A DNA stretch of 34,391 nt from Rubrivivax sp. (GCA_021298085.1 JAJTDE010000039.1:1-34391), one strand, 5' to 3'; counted from the stretch's first letter, positions 15,634 through 24,847 are shown. The notes: generated from the sequence alone by a model not told the origin. Numbers and translations are program-made.

Positions 15634-16214
15634 AGCCGGTACACCCTCAAGCCATCGAGCAGCGCATCGTGGTAACGATTCGGCAGCTCCGTGACGGTGA
15701 AGCCAGCGGCCATGCTTTCGCGCATGCGGCAAGCTGTGCCGATGTGCATCAGCATCCACTGTCGGGCCTGCGCCGGCACTGCCGTAGCGTCTGCGCCATA
15801 GCCAACGGTGAAACGCACGCGCACGGCATTGGCGCTGGCGGCCGTGGCCGGCCATGCACCCGAGGATGCGGGCAGCACGTAGCCCACACCCAGGGCGTGA
15901 TCCGCGTCCAGCACGTAGGCTTCGGTGGCCAGCGTTTGCTCTGTGCCGGCCTGGCTCAGGTACTTGACACTCACCACCTCTTGCACAGGCGACAAGCCCA
16001 GCTCAATGGCGCCGGCGGGGAATGCGTCATAGATCGCCTCCCAGGTCTGCGTGATCCAGCGGCGGCCGGTTTCATGCTCAGCGGCAAGGGATGCGGATTC
16101 GATGGCGGCCTGCAGCCAAGTGTCTTCGGCGGCATCGTCGATCTTCAGATGCAGCTTGGCCGCGGCCAGCGTGATGGGCTGGGTTGCGGGGGCGGTGATG
16201 AGTCTCAGTGCCAT
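15630..16214 (-). CDS. head-tail connector protein (phiE125 gp8 / HK97 gp6 type)
   Basis: The product is 194 aa. The N-terminal segment PITLAAAKLHLKIDDAAED and the helix LQAAIESASLAAEHETGRR, followed by beta-strands and a C-terminal helical end (QARQWMLMHIGTACRMRES), define the family of ring-forming adaptors that attach below the portal. It starts at ATG 16214, six bases after the preceding small ORF. It opens the neck block and is overlapped at its stop by the head closure gene. Confidence 0.8.
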   Translation of the reverse strand: MALRLITAPATQPITLAAAKLHLKIDDAAEDTWLQAAIESASLAAEHETGRRWITQTWEAIYDAFPAGAIELGLSPVQEVVSVKYLSQAGTEQTLATEAYVLDADHALGVGYVLPASSGAWPATAASANAVRVRFTVGYGADATAVPAQARQWMLMHIGTACRMRESMAAGFTVTELPNRYHDALLDGLRVYRL

Positions 16215-16220
16215 GATGGG

Positions 16221-16409
16221 TTACCGGATGCTGCCGCAGAGGTTGGGCGTTCGCGCGGCCGCCAGGTTTGGCGAACGGGCTGCACTGATGACAGGGCGAG
16301 CGGGCGCCGCCGATGCGCGCATTTGGTTTTCAGGCTCACCGTCAAACTGCAGCGGGTCAGCGTCCAGTGTCAGCGGGTCGTCGTCCAGGGCGAGGGGATC
16401 TAGGCTCAC
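16221..16409 (-). CDS. hypothetical protein, 62 aa, acidic N-terminus
   Basis: GTG start overlaps the upstream stop (GTGA at 16406-16409). The first 28 residues repeat an acidic pattern (LDPLALDDDPLTLDADPLQFDGE), and the rest is Ala/Arg/Pro-rich. No family recognised. Its coupling and lack of gaps argue that it is translated. Similar short Asp-Pro-Leu repeats occur in small phage structural accessories, but no function is claimed. Confidence 0.45.
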   Translation of the reverse strand: MSLDPLALDDDPLTLDADPLQFDGEPENQMRASAAPARPVISAARSPNLAAARTPNLCGSIR

Positions 16410-16843
16410 TGCAAGCGCTCCGCGTGCTCGCTGGCCATCACAAAGCGCTCAAGCTGCCCCAGGTCGTAGGTCGCTGGGTACGGCAGCATCAGCATCTCTG
16501 CGGCGGCCTCGGAACAGAATTTCTTGCCTGGGTTGTGGCCTACTGGCGGCAGCAGGATACCCAGCAAGCCGCGCCGGTCGTAGCGGGCCTTTTTGTTGCT
16601 CTTGAGCCAGTCGATGGGGTCAATGTGCGGGCCAGTCCATCGGTACACGCGCCATTTATCGGCGCTGCTGATGTCAATCACCTTGCCCCGAACGCCGCCG
16701 TCCAGCCACGATGCGGACACGCACAGGTGCACGCCCTGCACGGGTATCGCCACCTCGCAGTGGGCGCTGTCGCCACCGCGAAGGAGCGTCACCACGCGGG
16801 CAAAGGGCCGGGTGTCGCTGTGGCGGAAGGCGATGAGGATCAC
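16406..16843 (-). CDS. putative permuted NlpC/P60-like (YiiX-type) cysteine hydrolase
   Basis: The product is 145 aa from GTG 16843, overlapping the upstream stop. SAHCEVAI places a His at residue 28 and KKFCSEAAAEML a Cys at 110. The order His then Cys is that of permuted papain-fold enzymes of the YiiX/LRAT type, which cleave amide or ester bonds. A role in local cell-wall digestion or in fibre or particle maturation is possible. It is encoded next to the fibre gene inside the head-tail block. Assignment rests on two motifs only. Confidence 0.5.
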   Translation of the reverse strand: MILIAFRHSDTRPFARVVTLLRGGDSAHCEVAIPVQGVHLCVSASWLDGGVRGKVIDISSADKWRVYRWTGPHIDPIDWLKSNKKARYDRRGLLGILLPPVGHNPGKKFCSEAAAEMLMLPYPATYDLGQLERFVMASEHAERLQ

Positions 16844-17271
16844 GCATCGCCCTCCGGGGCAAACGAACCGCACAAGCGGAAAAAGTCGTCCACTTGCTCG
16901 GCGGTTTTGCTCAGCGGCGGCCCCATCAACGCGGACACCAACAGCGGGTTGTTGCGCAAATAGTCGCGGCTGGTGAAGAAGTCGGAGCGAGCCACCTCGC
17001 GCGGCAGCTCCGGCATTTGATTGACAAGAGTATTCACCGCAGCATCAATCTGAGGCATCGTCGTGCCCAGCCAGCCCATCTGCATCAACCCACGGTATAG
17101 CTGTCGCTTTGTGACGCTCTGCGGCACCGGCTCGGGCTGCTCTCCCTGCTCTGGCGGCTGCGGAATGTCGTCGCCGTGCATGTACCAGATCACCGATCCA
17201 TCAGTCTGCACCGCACCTCGGATTGCCCCGGCCGGCATTGGCTCACGGATTGATGAGGCTGTGATTGGCAT
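16840..17271 (-). CDS. hypothetical protein downstream of the fibre gene (possible fibre chaperone)
   Basis: The product is 143 aa from ATG 17271 (GGAG five bases upstream); a GTG at 17277 overlapping the fibre stop is the alternative. The N-terminus is beta-like (IRGAVQTDGSVIWYMHGDDIP), then Pro/Glu linker, then a helical C-terminal domain from about 55 (VTKRQLYRGLMQMG). A fibre-tip-like head plus a helical domain that recurs after tail fibre genes fits a fibre assembly protein. No family was recognised. Confidence 0.5.
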   Translation of the reverse strand: MPITASSIREPMPAGAIRGAVQTDGSVIWYMHGDDIPQPPEQGEQPEPVPQSVTKRQLYRGLMQMGWLGTTMPQIDAAVNTLVNQMPELPREVARSDFFTSRDYLRNNPLLVSALMGPPLSKTAEQVDDFFRLCGSFAPEGDA

Positions 17272-17273
17272 GA

Positions 17274-19649
17274 TCACTCCACAAAAATTGCTGCTGCCGA
17301 GAGACTCGCAGTGGATACTGGGCTTGCGCCTTGCTGCACGGACAGGCTGATGTACAGCGCGTTCGTAAGGCTCGGAACCGTCAGCGTTGCCGGTGCGCCG
17401 TTTTGGGTCGTCTGCGCATCGGGGGACACAGACACGGCTGTGATGCCGGCCTCATAGGATTGCAGCGTGGTGTTGTCCAGCACCATAAGCACACGCGGCA
17501 GCACGCCGGCTCGCACAGCACCCGCAAAGTTATTGCTGTACACCACCGTGTCCGATGCAGTGCCAGTAGTCCCAATGCGGATTCGCGGGTTTTTGTTTGC
17601 TGGGTCGGTTCCGCTGAAGACCCACCGGCTTCGCACGCCAAACTCCCGGACACCGACCAGCAGACCAGCAGGCAGCAGCACCGAAGCGAGAATCTGCTCT
17701 GCCGTCGATCCGCCTGACACGCCGTCCACCTGGGTGCGAGAGTGATAAATCATCTGCCTGCCAGCCGGGAGCCACACAGCCCCATCGCTGGCCCAGCGAG
17801 TCCCCAAAACTCCGCCAGCGCAAAGAGCGCCAAGCACGGTGTATGTGCGGCCAGCGGTGACGGTCGTAGCGCCAGGCAAATCAGCAAAGGTGGCGACTTC
17901 GTAGGAGCCGCCACCGCCGCCACCCGTGGCGGTCAGCGTGCCGCCAGACAGCAAGAGCCCCGAGCCAATCGCAATCTCTTCTGCGCCGCCAGCGCCCGCC
18001 GTAGATCGGCCCAGCAGTCGGGCCGTTGACATCGTGAGCCCGCTGGAGCCAATCGCTCCACGGCTGGCAAAGATGGTCCCGAGCGCGGTTTTGATGGTGC
18101 CCCAGGTGATACGTCGCAGCGCATTGGATGCCGTGCTGTCGGCCAGCGGGAAGTTGTCCGCATCCTGTGGTGTCGTGTCCTCGGTGGCCGCTGCGATGCC
18201 GGGGCCAGAGGGTGTGCGAGCGTCTGTGCCTTGTGCTGCGGTTGCGTAATCAGTCGCCGCAGTCGTGGCCGCAGTCCCAAGGCCCAACGCCGTCCGCTGT
18301 GCGGCAGCGTCCGCAGCCGTGAGCACGGCCCGCCCTGCTGCTGTGCTGTCGCCGATGGTTGCGGCAAGCTGCGTGCCGGTGTGCGTAGCCCTGTCGCGCA
18401 GTTGCGCATCCGTCGCGTTAGCTGTCGCACCAGAGGCAATGCCTGCCAACTTTGTGTGCTGCAAAGGCGACATAAGCCCTGCGTTTGTTCCGTCCGCAAG
18501 GGTCAGTGATGCGTCAGCACCGCTGCTGCTGGCAACAACGCCGCCAGTAGGTGACGCGGACCAGCTCAAATCGGTAGAGCCGCCACCGCCACCGCCGCCA
18601 GTGTCATCAGTGCCCCACGCCGCCGTGGTTGTGCCGGTGGCCTTCAGCACCTGCCCGCTGGTGGGCGTATTGGTGACGGTGACGCCACCCAGCGCCTTGG
18701 TAATTGCCTGCCATACCCGCTGCGCCGTCCAGGCCCTGCGGGTCGTCGCAGTGCCGGCTTCGGCTTCGGCTTGATCCACTGTGGCAGCGGTCCACTCGCG
18801 CGAGTCAGTGCCCTGCGCAGCCGTAGCGTATGCCGTTGAATCAGTCGCAGCGGCAGTGCCCAGCGTCGGGCGGCCTGACAGGTCACCGTATGCGCCGCTT
18901 GTGGCTACAGTCGCCAGCGCCGACTCCAGCGCATAGCCCGGGTGCGGATCAGCAGCACCAGCGTGTGCCGCTACAGCCGATGCAGCCGTGCCAGATGCCT
19001 CTTTGCCGTCCAGCGCGGTTTGTAGCCCAGCCACAGTGCTGATGGCCTGCGTGCCAGTGTGCGTGGCCCTGTCGCGCAGTTGCGCGTCAGTGGCGTTGGC
19101 TGTCGCACCCGCGGCCACGCCTGCCAGCTTGGTATGCTGAGCCGGCGCCATCAAGCCCGCATTGGTGCCATCCGCCAGCGGCAGCGCGGCATCCGTGCCC
19201 GTGTCGCTCACCACCGTGCCGCCCGTGGCAGATGGCGTGTAGGTCAGATTCGTGGCCCCACCGCCGCCCTCGCTCACGGTCAAATCACCTGAGCCCAGCA
19301 AGCTGTTGCCGTTGATTGTCTTGATGTTGGTGCCGCTGACCAGCACCGCCTGATACAGGCCGTTCAGCGCGGCCTTGAGGTTCGCCCAGGTCAGCCGCTT
19401 GAGCCCGCCACTGGCTGCGCTGTCGCTGATGGGCAGGGAGTCAGCATCGGCCAGCGTCGTCTTGCTTGTGGCCGCAGCAATGGCCGGGCCGCTCGGTGTC
19501 CGCGCGTCGGTCAGCCGCGAGTCACCACCCGTGACCACCTGGCCAGAGCCCGCGTCACCTGACGTTGGCAGCGGCAATCCGATGTCTCGGCGGATGTCGC
19601 TCTGATCGGTGGAGCTGAGCGGATTACCGGCGCGCTTGAGGGTGGACAT
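17274..19649 (-). CDS. long fibre protein, repeat-rich (tail or head fibre)
   Basis: The product is 791 aa. The N-terminal domain begins MSTLKRAGNPLSSTDQSDIR. Repeated shaft modules of the form ADGTNAGLMxPxQHTKLAG, GATANATDAQLRDRATHTGTQ and YATAAQGTD follow, along with RRITWxxxKTALG-type modules. Poly-Gly hinges lie near residues 131, 352 and 575. A C-terminal beta-rich domain (about 585-791) is probably the binding tip. This is the architecture of trimeric phage fibres. It sits between the capsid gene and the head-tail connector genes rather than beside J, so it may be a head fibre instead of a side tail fibre. Confidence 0.75.
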   Translation of the reverse strand: MSTLKRAGNPLSSTDQSDIRRDIGLPLPTSGDAGSGQVVTGGDSRLTDARTPSGPAIAAATSKTTLADADSLPISDSAASGGLKRLTWANLKAALNGLYQAVLVSGTNIKTINGNSLLGSGDLTVSEGGGGATNLTYTPSATGGTVVSDTGTDAALPLADGTNAGLMAPAQHTKLAGVAAGATANATDAQLRDRATHTGTQAISTVAGLQTALDGKEASGTAASAVAAHAGAADPHPGYALESALATVATSGAYGDLSGRPTLGTAAATDSTAYATAAQGTDSREWTAATVDQAEAEAGTATTRRAWTAQRVWQAITKALGGVTVTNTPTSGQVLKATGTTTAAWGTDDTGGGGGGGSTDLSWSASPTGGVVASSSGADASLTLADGTNAGLMSPLQHTKLAGIASGATANATDAQLRDRATHTGTQLAATIGDSTAAGRAVLTAADAAAQRTALGLGTAATTAATDYATAAQGTDARTPSGPGIAAATEDTTPQDADNFPLADSTASNALRRITWGTIKTALGTIFASRGAIGSSGLTMSTARLLGRSTAGAGGAEEIAIGSGLLLSGGTLTATGGGGGGSYEVATFADLPGATTVTAGRTYTVLGALCAGGVLGTRWASDGAVWLPAGRQMIYHSRTQVDGVSGGSTAEQILASVLLPAGLLVGVREFGVRSRWVFSGTDPANKNPRIRIGTTGTASDTVVYSNNFAGAVRAGVLPRVLMVLDNTTLQSYEAGITAVSVSPDAQTTQNGAPATLTVPSLTNALYISLSVQQGASPVSTASLSAAAIFVE
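18371..19190 (-). repeat. direct repeats in the fibre gene
   Basis: Two diverged copies of about 145 bases (about 18371-18515 and 19045-19190) encode the shaft module TNAGLM-QHTKLAG-GATANATDAQLRDRATHTGTQ. A further weaker duplication involves the RTPSGPxIAAAT and LPLADS/LPISDS segments nearer each end. The copies differ mainly at third codon positions, so the module is under protein-level selection and was not duplicated recently. Confidence 0.75.
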
Positions 19650-19658
19650 GAGACTGAC

Positions 19659-19916
19659 CTATGCGGCCTTTGCCGCCGCGTTTTGACGAACAACCTGCCG
19701 CCGCTGCAGAGCCAACGGCTTGAGCGACGCGCTACGCGCCACCGAGGGAGGCTCCGGCCGGCTCACGCACTGTTCAGTGCTGGGCAAAAACTCAGCCACC
19801 ATGGCCTGGCTCACCAAATGCACAGCCAGGCTGGTGTGGACGGTTGCAACGTCACCGGGCGAAAAACTGCCGATGACGGTGCAACAGCCCGAGCGGATGA
19901 ACTTGATTTTTTGCAT
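19659..19916 (-). CDS. small phage protein between capsid and fibre genes (85 aa)
   Basis: ATG 19916 begins MQKIKFIRSGCCTVIGSFSPGDVA, a compact beta-type domain followed by a helix (HLVSQAMVAEFL) and a long basic Ala/Gln tail. Proteins of this size and opening are common directly after the major capsid gene in similar phages, possibly head accessory or decoration proteins. Upstream in-frame starts exist (19943, 19958) and none has a strong ribosome binding site. Function unknown. Confidence 0.55.
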   Translation of the reverse strand: MQKIKFIRSGCCTVIGSFSPGDVATVHTSLAVHLVSQAMVAEFLPSTEQCVSRPEPPSVARSASLKPLALQRRQVVRQNAAAKAA

Positions 19917-19972
19917 GGTCAATGTGGCCGGCGCCACTTGCATGTGCCGGCCACTCACGTCACAAGCGACGA

Positions 19973-21139
19973 TCAGGAGGCCGGCGGCGTCAGGTCACCA
20001 CCGCGCAGGGCGGCCGGCACTTCGCTGGCGATCGCCAGGCGGCGCTCGGCGCGCAACGTGATCAGGTTGCGGGTGAAGTTGTCGCTGTCGCTCTCCGACA
20101 TGGCCACGGTGACATCCTCGCGGTTGTAAATCGTGCCGTGCTGGCGGAAATCACCGACCGCGAACGTGTCGGCCGCCATGCCCACAGACTGCACAACACG
20201 CACGCCGAACAACATCGGGTTGCCGGCCATGTCATAAGACACACGCACGGCGTTGCTGGCGGAGGTCAGCAGCTCGATTTCAATCTGAGCCCAGTCGGCT
20301 GCATTCAGCAGGATGGCCGAAGCGGTGTAACCCGCGTTGAACAGGTCGGCGATGACGCGACGAATCAGCACCACGCGGGCCAGCGTAGAGCCCAGGGCAC
20401 CAGACAGGTAGCCGTGGGGCGTGAAGTTGCCGGAGCGCATCAGGCCAGACAGGTTCGGGGCGGTGGCGTTGCCGGAAATCAGTTGGGACTCGACGCGGCG
20501 CTGCACACCGAAACGCATGCGGGTGTCGATGTAGGCAGCCAGGGCAGGCGCATCGCTGGCCAGTTGGCGGCTGATCTTGATCCAGTGGGCAACAGTAGAC
20601 ACCGGCATGTTCACCAGGCTGAACGTGATGTCCGTTTCAGGCTTCACAGCGCCTTCGGCCGTTTCTGCCGCGTTGTTCACAAACGACGCTTCACGAGTGA
20701 ACTCGATGGCGTTGCTGCTCGTCGGCACCGACGCATACAGCGACTCGACGGTCAGAGCCGGGAACGCACCAGGGACAATCGCGGCCTGACGGTCAGGCGC
20801 CACGGTGGCGGCAGCGCCGACCACGGTGTTCTTGATCTCCACCCGGGCACGCATGCCACCGCTTTCAATGGCGCCCTTGTAGAGCGCCGCGCCCACGAAC
20901 TGCTTGCCCCACGAATCGCCCTTGGCCTCGCCACCTTCGGGCATGGCGCCACGGCGCTGCTCAAGTTGCAGCAGGCGGTCGGCCAACTCGCGCTGATCCA
21001 CGCCGAGCTTGTCCAGCGCGGCCTTGGTGTCGGCGCTGACCTTGCCCAGGGTCTTCAGCTCGCCCTCGGCCTTCTCCGATTGCGTTTGGAGGGTCTGCTC
21101 GATGGTTTCGAGACTCTTGAGAATGGTGTCCAGAGACAT
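19973..21139 (-). CDS. major capsid protein, HK97 fold
   Basis: The product is 388 aa. Residues about 1-65 form a charged coiled coil (LETIEQTLQTQSEKAEGEL), the delta or scaffold domain removed by the prohead protease. The HK97 core follows, with VPTSSNAIEFTRE, AETAEGAVKPETDITF and the conserved P-domain helix (ASDAPALAAYIDTRMRFGVQRRVE). Ends with DNFTRNLITLRAERRLAI. This protein forms the icosahedral shell. The order portal, protease, capsid is canonical. Start ATG 21139 is preceded by AAGGAACC-type sequence. Confidence 0.92.
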   Translation of the reverse strand: MSLDTILKSLETIEQTLQTQSEKAEGELKTLGKVSADTKAALDKLGVDQRELADRLLQLEQRRGAMPEGGEAKGDSWGKQFVGAALYKGAIESGGMRARVEIKNTVVGAAATVAPDRQAAIVPGAFPALTVESLYASVPTSSNAIEFTREASFVNNAAETAEGAVKPETDITFSLVNMPVSTVAHWIKISRQLASDAPALAAYIDTRMRFGVQRRVESQLISGNATAPNLSGLMRSGNFTPHGYLSGALGSTLARVVLIRRVIADLFNAGYTASAILLNAADWAQIEIELLTSASNAVRVSYDMAGNPMLFGVRVVQSVGMAADTFAVGDFRQHGTIYNREDVTVAMSESDSDNFTRNLITLRAERRLAIASEVPAALRGGDLTPPAS

Positions 21140-21172
21140 GATTGGTTCCTTGAGGATTGATTGACAAACGCT

Positions 21173-21907
21173 TCAGCGCACGAGCTGCTTGAAGCGCGAC
21201 CGGATCACCAGCCCCGCCACACGCTGCTCAATATCGGCATACGCCTTCGCCTCACTGGCCGCTGGCTCGGCATCCCGCCCAACATGCAGCACCTGCTTGG
21301 CGCGGGCCACCAGCGCGGTGGCGGCCCCTTTGCTGAGGCCGCCTGCGTCCCGCAGAAAGCGCTCGAAATCACGCACGGTTTCCAGCTCGGCAATCGCCTC
21401 GCTCACCGCATCACTTTTGACGGCATCCACCCGGGCCGCACGGTCGGCCGGAAACGCCACCGGGCTGATTTCCATCAGGCTCGACCAGCGTCGGATGACG
21501 CGCCCGGTTTCGGTTTCGTCGTAGTCGCCTTTCTTGACCATGCCGCCAACGCTGAGCCCGTCAAGGGTGCCGTGCTTCATCGCGGCGTACACATCGCGCG
21601 ACAGAGACATATCCAGCGTCAGCTCACCCTCGACAAACAGGCCCTTCTCGTCCTCTTTGGCCGTCAGCCACTTGCCAATTGGCAAGCCCGCAGCGCCACT
21701 GGCGTTGAAGTTGAAGACCGAATGCTCCAAAAACATCTTGGGCATGCCGTTCGTGCGCAGGGTGGACTGAAACGCGCCTTTGACGATGGTGTCTCCATAG
21801 CTGTCAACACCCCCAAACACGCTGGCATAACCCGCGAAGCGGCCGGCGCCGCTGTCGTCCAGCTTCAGCTCCACATCACTGAGAGACAGGCTCTTGCGAA
21901 GAAGCAT
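21173..21907 (-). CDS. HK97-family prohead protease
   Basis: The product is 244 aa from ATG 21907, chosen for AGGAGG seven to eight bases upstream. VFGGVDSYGDTIVKGAF, FLEHSVFN with catalytic His62, and DGLSVGGM with catalytic Ser119 are diagnostic of the phage maturation serine protease (assemblin fold). It removes the capsid delta domain during head maturation. Its beginning overlaps the 3' end of the portal gene by 32 bases. The helical C-terminal region (about 180-244) is a typical extension. Confidence 0.9.
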   Translation of the reverse strand: MLLRKSLSLSDVELKLDDSGAGRFAGYASVFGGVDSYGDTIVKGAFQSTLRTNGMPKMFLEHSVFNFNASGAAGLPIGKWLTAKEDEKGLFVEGELTLDMSLSRDVYAAMKHGTLDGLSVGGMVKKGDYDETETGRVIRRWSSLMEISPVAFPADRAARVDAVKSDAVSEAIAELETVRDFERFLRDAGGLSKGAATALVARAKQVLHVGRDAEPAASEAKAYADIEQRVAGLVIRSRFKQLVR

Positions 21908-23138
21908 TTGTGCCTCCTGTTGGTTTGATCTTGCCGAGCATGTCAATCGGCACAAGGTTGGTCTGCACGGTCAGTTGATCGGCCATCGGCGATGTGCTGC
22001 GCGGCAGGTTCTCCAACTGGCGGATTTCATTGCGCGTCATGCCGCCGTTCTGGCTGAGCTGGGCGTAAATGCCGGCGCGATCTTTGAGGTTGCCGCGCAG
22101 CAATGCATCCATGCTGAATTCCGCCTGCAAGCGCACCCGCTGGGCTGGCGTCATTACCGCCTTGCGCAGGGCCTGCTCAATGCCGACGATCACGGGCCGA
22201 ATGCTGAGCTTGTGCCAGCCATCCACAATCTGCTCAATGCCAGAGCCCCAGGTGGTCACGTTGCTGTGGTACACCAGCACGGGCGGCACGTCATACCACC
22301 GGCACAGTTCCTCGACACCGAAGTTTCGGGTTTCCAGTAGCTTGAGCTGTTCGGGGGTGAGGCTCAGAACCTCATACTTCATGCTGGCCTCAAGCACATA
22401 CAGCCTGGACATGGGGCCCGCTGACATTTCCCCGAACCGCTCACGGATGCGCTCGCGCTGTTCATTCGTCAGAATCTTGTCCACCATCAGCACGCCAGTG
22501 GGCTTGCCGCCGTTGGCATACAGCCGTGATGCAACGCCCTGCGCCTTGGCCATTTCATCGACGGTGGCACGCATGAATTCGAGCTTCGACAGCCCTATGG
22601 TGCCGTTGCCCAGGTTTTTCAGGTGCAGCACGTTCTCAGCCGCCAGAATCGCCACGTCCGCGTTGATGCGGTACTCGTACAGCACCGAGCCATCCCGCTG
22701 CACCTCCACCCGCACCTGATCCGATGGCATGGGCCACAGCGAAACCGCCTCGCCTGTGCGCTCATCGCGCTCAATACGCACATACGCATTGCCGCGTAGG
22801 TCGTAGTTCATCATCACCGCGCGCCAGAAGTCGAACGGCGTCATACGAGCGTTGGGGCTGCTGTGCAGCAGCTCGTAAAGCCGCGTGCCACGGGCCATGC
22901 TTTTTTGCCCGTCGCCGGCCACCTGATACACGAACAGCGGCAGCGATGCGATGACGTTGGCGCGGCGCTCGATGCAGCTCCAAACGGCGCTGATTTGCAG
23001 CGCTGCGTCTGCGCTGAGCTGCGCAACCTCGGGCACAAGTTGCGCGCCCGGGAGGCCGCGCTGCACGCCCTGCGTTTCCGCCAGGGCGCGGCTGCCACCC
23101 AAACCGAACCAGCCGAGAAATGACTTCAGTGTCGGCAT
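21876..23138 (-). CDS. portal protein, HK97 family
   Basis: The product is 420 aa. SADAALQISAVWSCIERRANVIASLPL, then HSSPNARMTPFDFWRAVMMNYDLRGNAY, and the clip/stem segments (ERIRERFGEMSAGPMSRLYVLE) are typical of HK97-type portals. Twelve copies form the DNA entry ring and packaging motor base. The start lies one base after the large-terminase stop. The C-terminus is short and overlaps the protease gene. Confidence 0.92.
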   Translation of the reverse strand: MPTLKSFLGWFGLGGSRALAETQGVQRGLPGAQLVPEVAQLSADAALQISAVWSCIERRANVIASLPLFVYQVAGDGQKSMARGTRLYELLHSSPNARMTPFDFWRAVMMNYDLRGNAYVRIERDERTGEAVSLWPMPSDQVRVEVQRDGSVLYEYRINADVAILAAENVLHLKNLGNGTIGLSKLEFMRATVDEMAKAQGVASRLYANGGKPTGVLMVDKILTNEQRERIRERFGEMSAGPMSRLYVLEASMKYEVLSLTPEQLKLLETRNFGVEELCRWYDVPPVLVYHSNVTTWGSGIEQIVDGWHKLSIRPVIVGIEQALRKAVMTPAQRVRLQAEFSMDALLRGNLKDRAGIYAQLSQNGGMTRNEIRQLENLPRSTSPMADQLTVQTNLVPIDMLGKIKPTGGTNASSQEPVSQ

Positions 23139-23139
23139 G

Positions 23140-24843
23140 TCAGCCCACCAGCATGCCGTTGATGGCGGCGTCTATAGACTCTTCGGCGTTGCGCAGCGCG
23201 CGGCTCAAGGCCATGATCACCGCCACCGGCCCGTCAATCTTGTTCTCTACCCGCTCTTTGCGCGGGTAAATGTTGTCCTTGGCATCCCGGTGGCAAACCA
23301 CGTTGGACACCATCCAGGCCATGGCCGGGTTGTTGTCGTGTTCGAGCTTGCCCTGCAGCACCAGAGCCTCCAGTGACTTCATCGGTTCGCTGAGGTTCTG
23401 CACGGTCTGGCGCACCTCCACCATGGGCAGCCCCTCAGCCATCAGATGGTTGGCCAGGTGCGTGGCTTGCCACGGGTCGAAGGGGACTTCACGCAGGTCA
23501 GCCAGTTGCGCCGCGTCGGCGCGTAGCTGGTCTTCGATCAGGTCGTAATCCGTCACCTCACCCGGGGTGGCCACCATGTGCCCGCTGCGCACCCAGCCGT
23601 CATACTGGCTGTTGGCGCCGATTTCCACAGCCCGCTCTGGCAGCCAGAAACGGCCTTTTGTGATCAGGTAGTAACGATCATCCTCAGCATCGTGAAACAC
23701 CATCGGCGCCGCAGCAATGTCCACCTTGCTGGCCAGGTCCAGCGGGACCCAGCACGGCAGGTGGCGCACCTTTTCCAGCGTCAACAGGTCGTTGCCGCAG
23801 CGGTCCCATGCGCGCATGTCCATCCATGCGGCATCGGCGTTTACCCACACGTTGAGGTGTTTGGTCAGGAAATTGGCCTGCGCGCTGGGCATAGCCTGGG
23901 CCTTGGTGCAGGCCGCCCGCAGCACATCCTCAAACACGGAAACGCCGTAGTTCGGGTTGGCCTTGGGCCACACGGCTGGGTCTTGCCAGTCGTCGCCCTC
24001 GTCCAGCGTGTAGATGATCCCGAACTGGCGATCATCCTGCGTCACGCCGTCCAGAATCTTGGTGATGTGCGTGCGGCGCTCGTAGCAGATGCCGGCGCGG
24101 TCACTGCCTGCGGTTGTGATGTTCCACAGCAGCGCCTGCTCGCGCGCGCCGCGCGCCGTGTCCAGCACGTCATAAACCGCCCGGGTCTTGTGCGCGTGCA
24201 ACTCGTCGATGCTGGCGAAATGCACATTCAGGCCGTCCAGCGTGGACCCCTCGGCCGCCAGCGGCTGCAGCTTGCTGGCCGTGTGCGGCTGATAGAGCAC
24301 GTGCTGGCTTACCTCAACGCCCAGGTGCATGCGCATGTCAGCGTCGCGCGCCGTCATCGCCCGCGCATCGTCAAACACAATGCGCGCCTGGTCGCGCGTG
24401 GTGGCCGCGGTGTAGACCTCGGCACCGGCTTCACCATCGGCGGCCAGCATGAACAGGCACAGGCCGGCCGTCAGCGTCGATTTGGCGTTCTTGCGGGCCA
24501 CCTCGATGTAAGCCTCAACGAACCGGCGCAGCCGCGTCACGCGATGCACCCAGCCAAAAACGACCGTCACAATGAACACCTGCCAGGGTTCAAGGGTGAT
24601 TTTTCTGCGCTCGCGCGCCCACTTGCCCTTGATGTGGGGCAGCAGCTCCACAAACGCGCAGGGCCTTTCAGCCCTTGCCGCGTCAAACTCCCACGGGTAT
24701 GACGGGTCATTTTTGGCCCGCTCAAGGTCTTGCAGGTGGCGCTCGCACGCGCGGCGCACCCACTTGCACGCCACCACACTGCCCGCAACGACATCCTGGG
24801 CATACCGTAGGCCACTCTCAGCGTAATTGACACTTTGGGCCAT
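23140..24843 (-). CDS. terminase large subunit
   Basis: The product is 567 aa. The Walker A variant ARKNAKST lies near residue 112, Walker B with FASIDELHAH near 208-217, a coupling motif near NITTAGS (about 240), and nuclease-domain acidic segment VPLDLASKVDIAA near 363-375. This is the HK97 gp2 type of packaging ATPase-nuclease that translocates DNA into the prohead and cuts it. Start ATG 24843 lies four bases downstream of the small subunit stop. Confidence 0.93.
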   Translation of the reverse strand: MAQSVNYAESGLRYAQDVVAGSVVACKWVRRACERHLQDLERAKNDPSYPWEFDAARAERPCAFVELLPHIKGKWARERRKITLEPWQVFIVTVVFGWVHRVTRLRRFVEAYIEVARKNAKSTLTAGLCLFMLAADGEAGAEVYTAATTRDQARIVFDDARAMTARDADMRMHLGVEVSQHVLYQPHTASKLQPLAAEGSTLDGLNVHFASIDELHAHKTRAVYDVLDTARGAREQALLWNITTAGSDRAGICYERRTHITKILDGVTQDDRQFGIIYTLDEGDDWQDPAVWPKANPNYGVSVFEDVLRAACTKAQAMPSAQANFLTKHLNVWVNADAAWMDMRAWDRCGNDLLTLEKVRHLPCWVPLDLASKVDIAAAPMVFHDAEDDRYYLITKGRFWLPERAVEIGANSQYDGWVRSGHMVATPGEVTDYDLIEDQLRADAAQLADLREVPFDPWQATHLANHLMAEGLPMVEVRQTVQNLSEPMKSLEALVLQGKLEHDNNPAMAWMVSNVVCHRDAKDNIYPRKERVENKIDGPVAVIMALSRALRNAEESIDAAINGMLVG

Positions 24844-24847
24844 GCGC

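Noticed and set aside
19922..21160. 412-codon open frame on the + strand
   Set aside because: It mirrors the capsid gene; Arg/His/Gly-rich product typical of a GC-rich antisense frame.
23578..24702. 374-codon open frame on the + strand
   Set aside because: It is antisense to the large terminase, which has all expected motifs.
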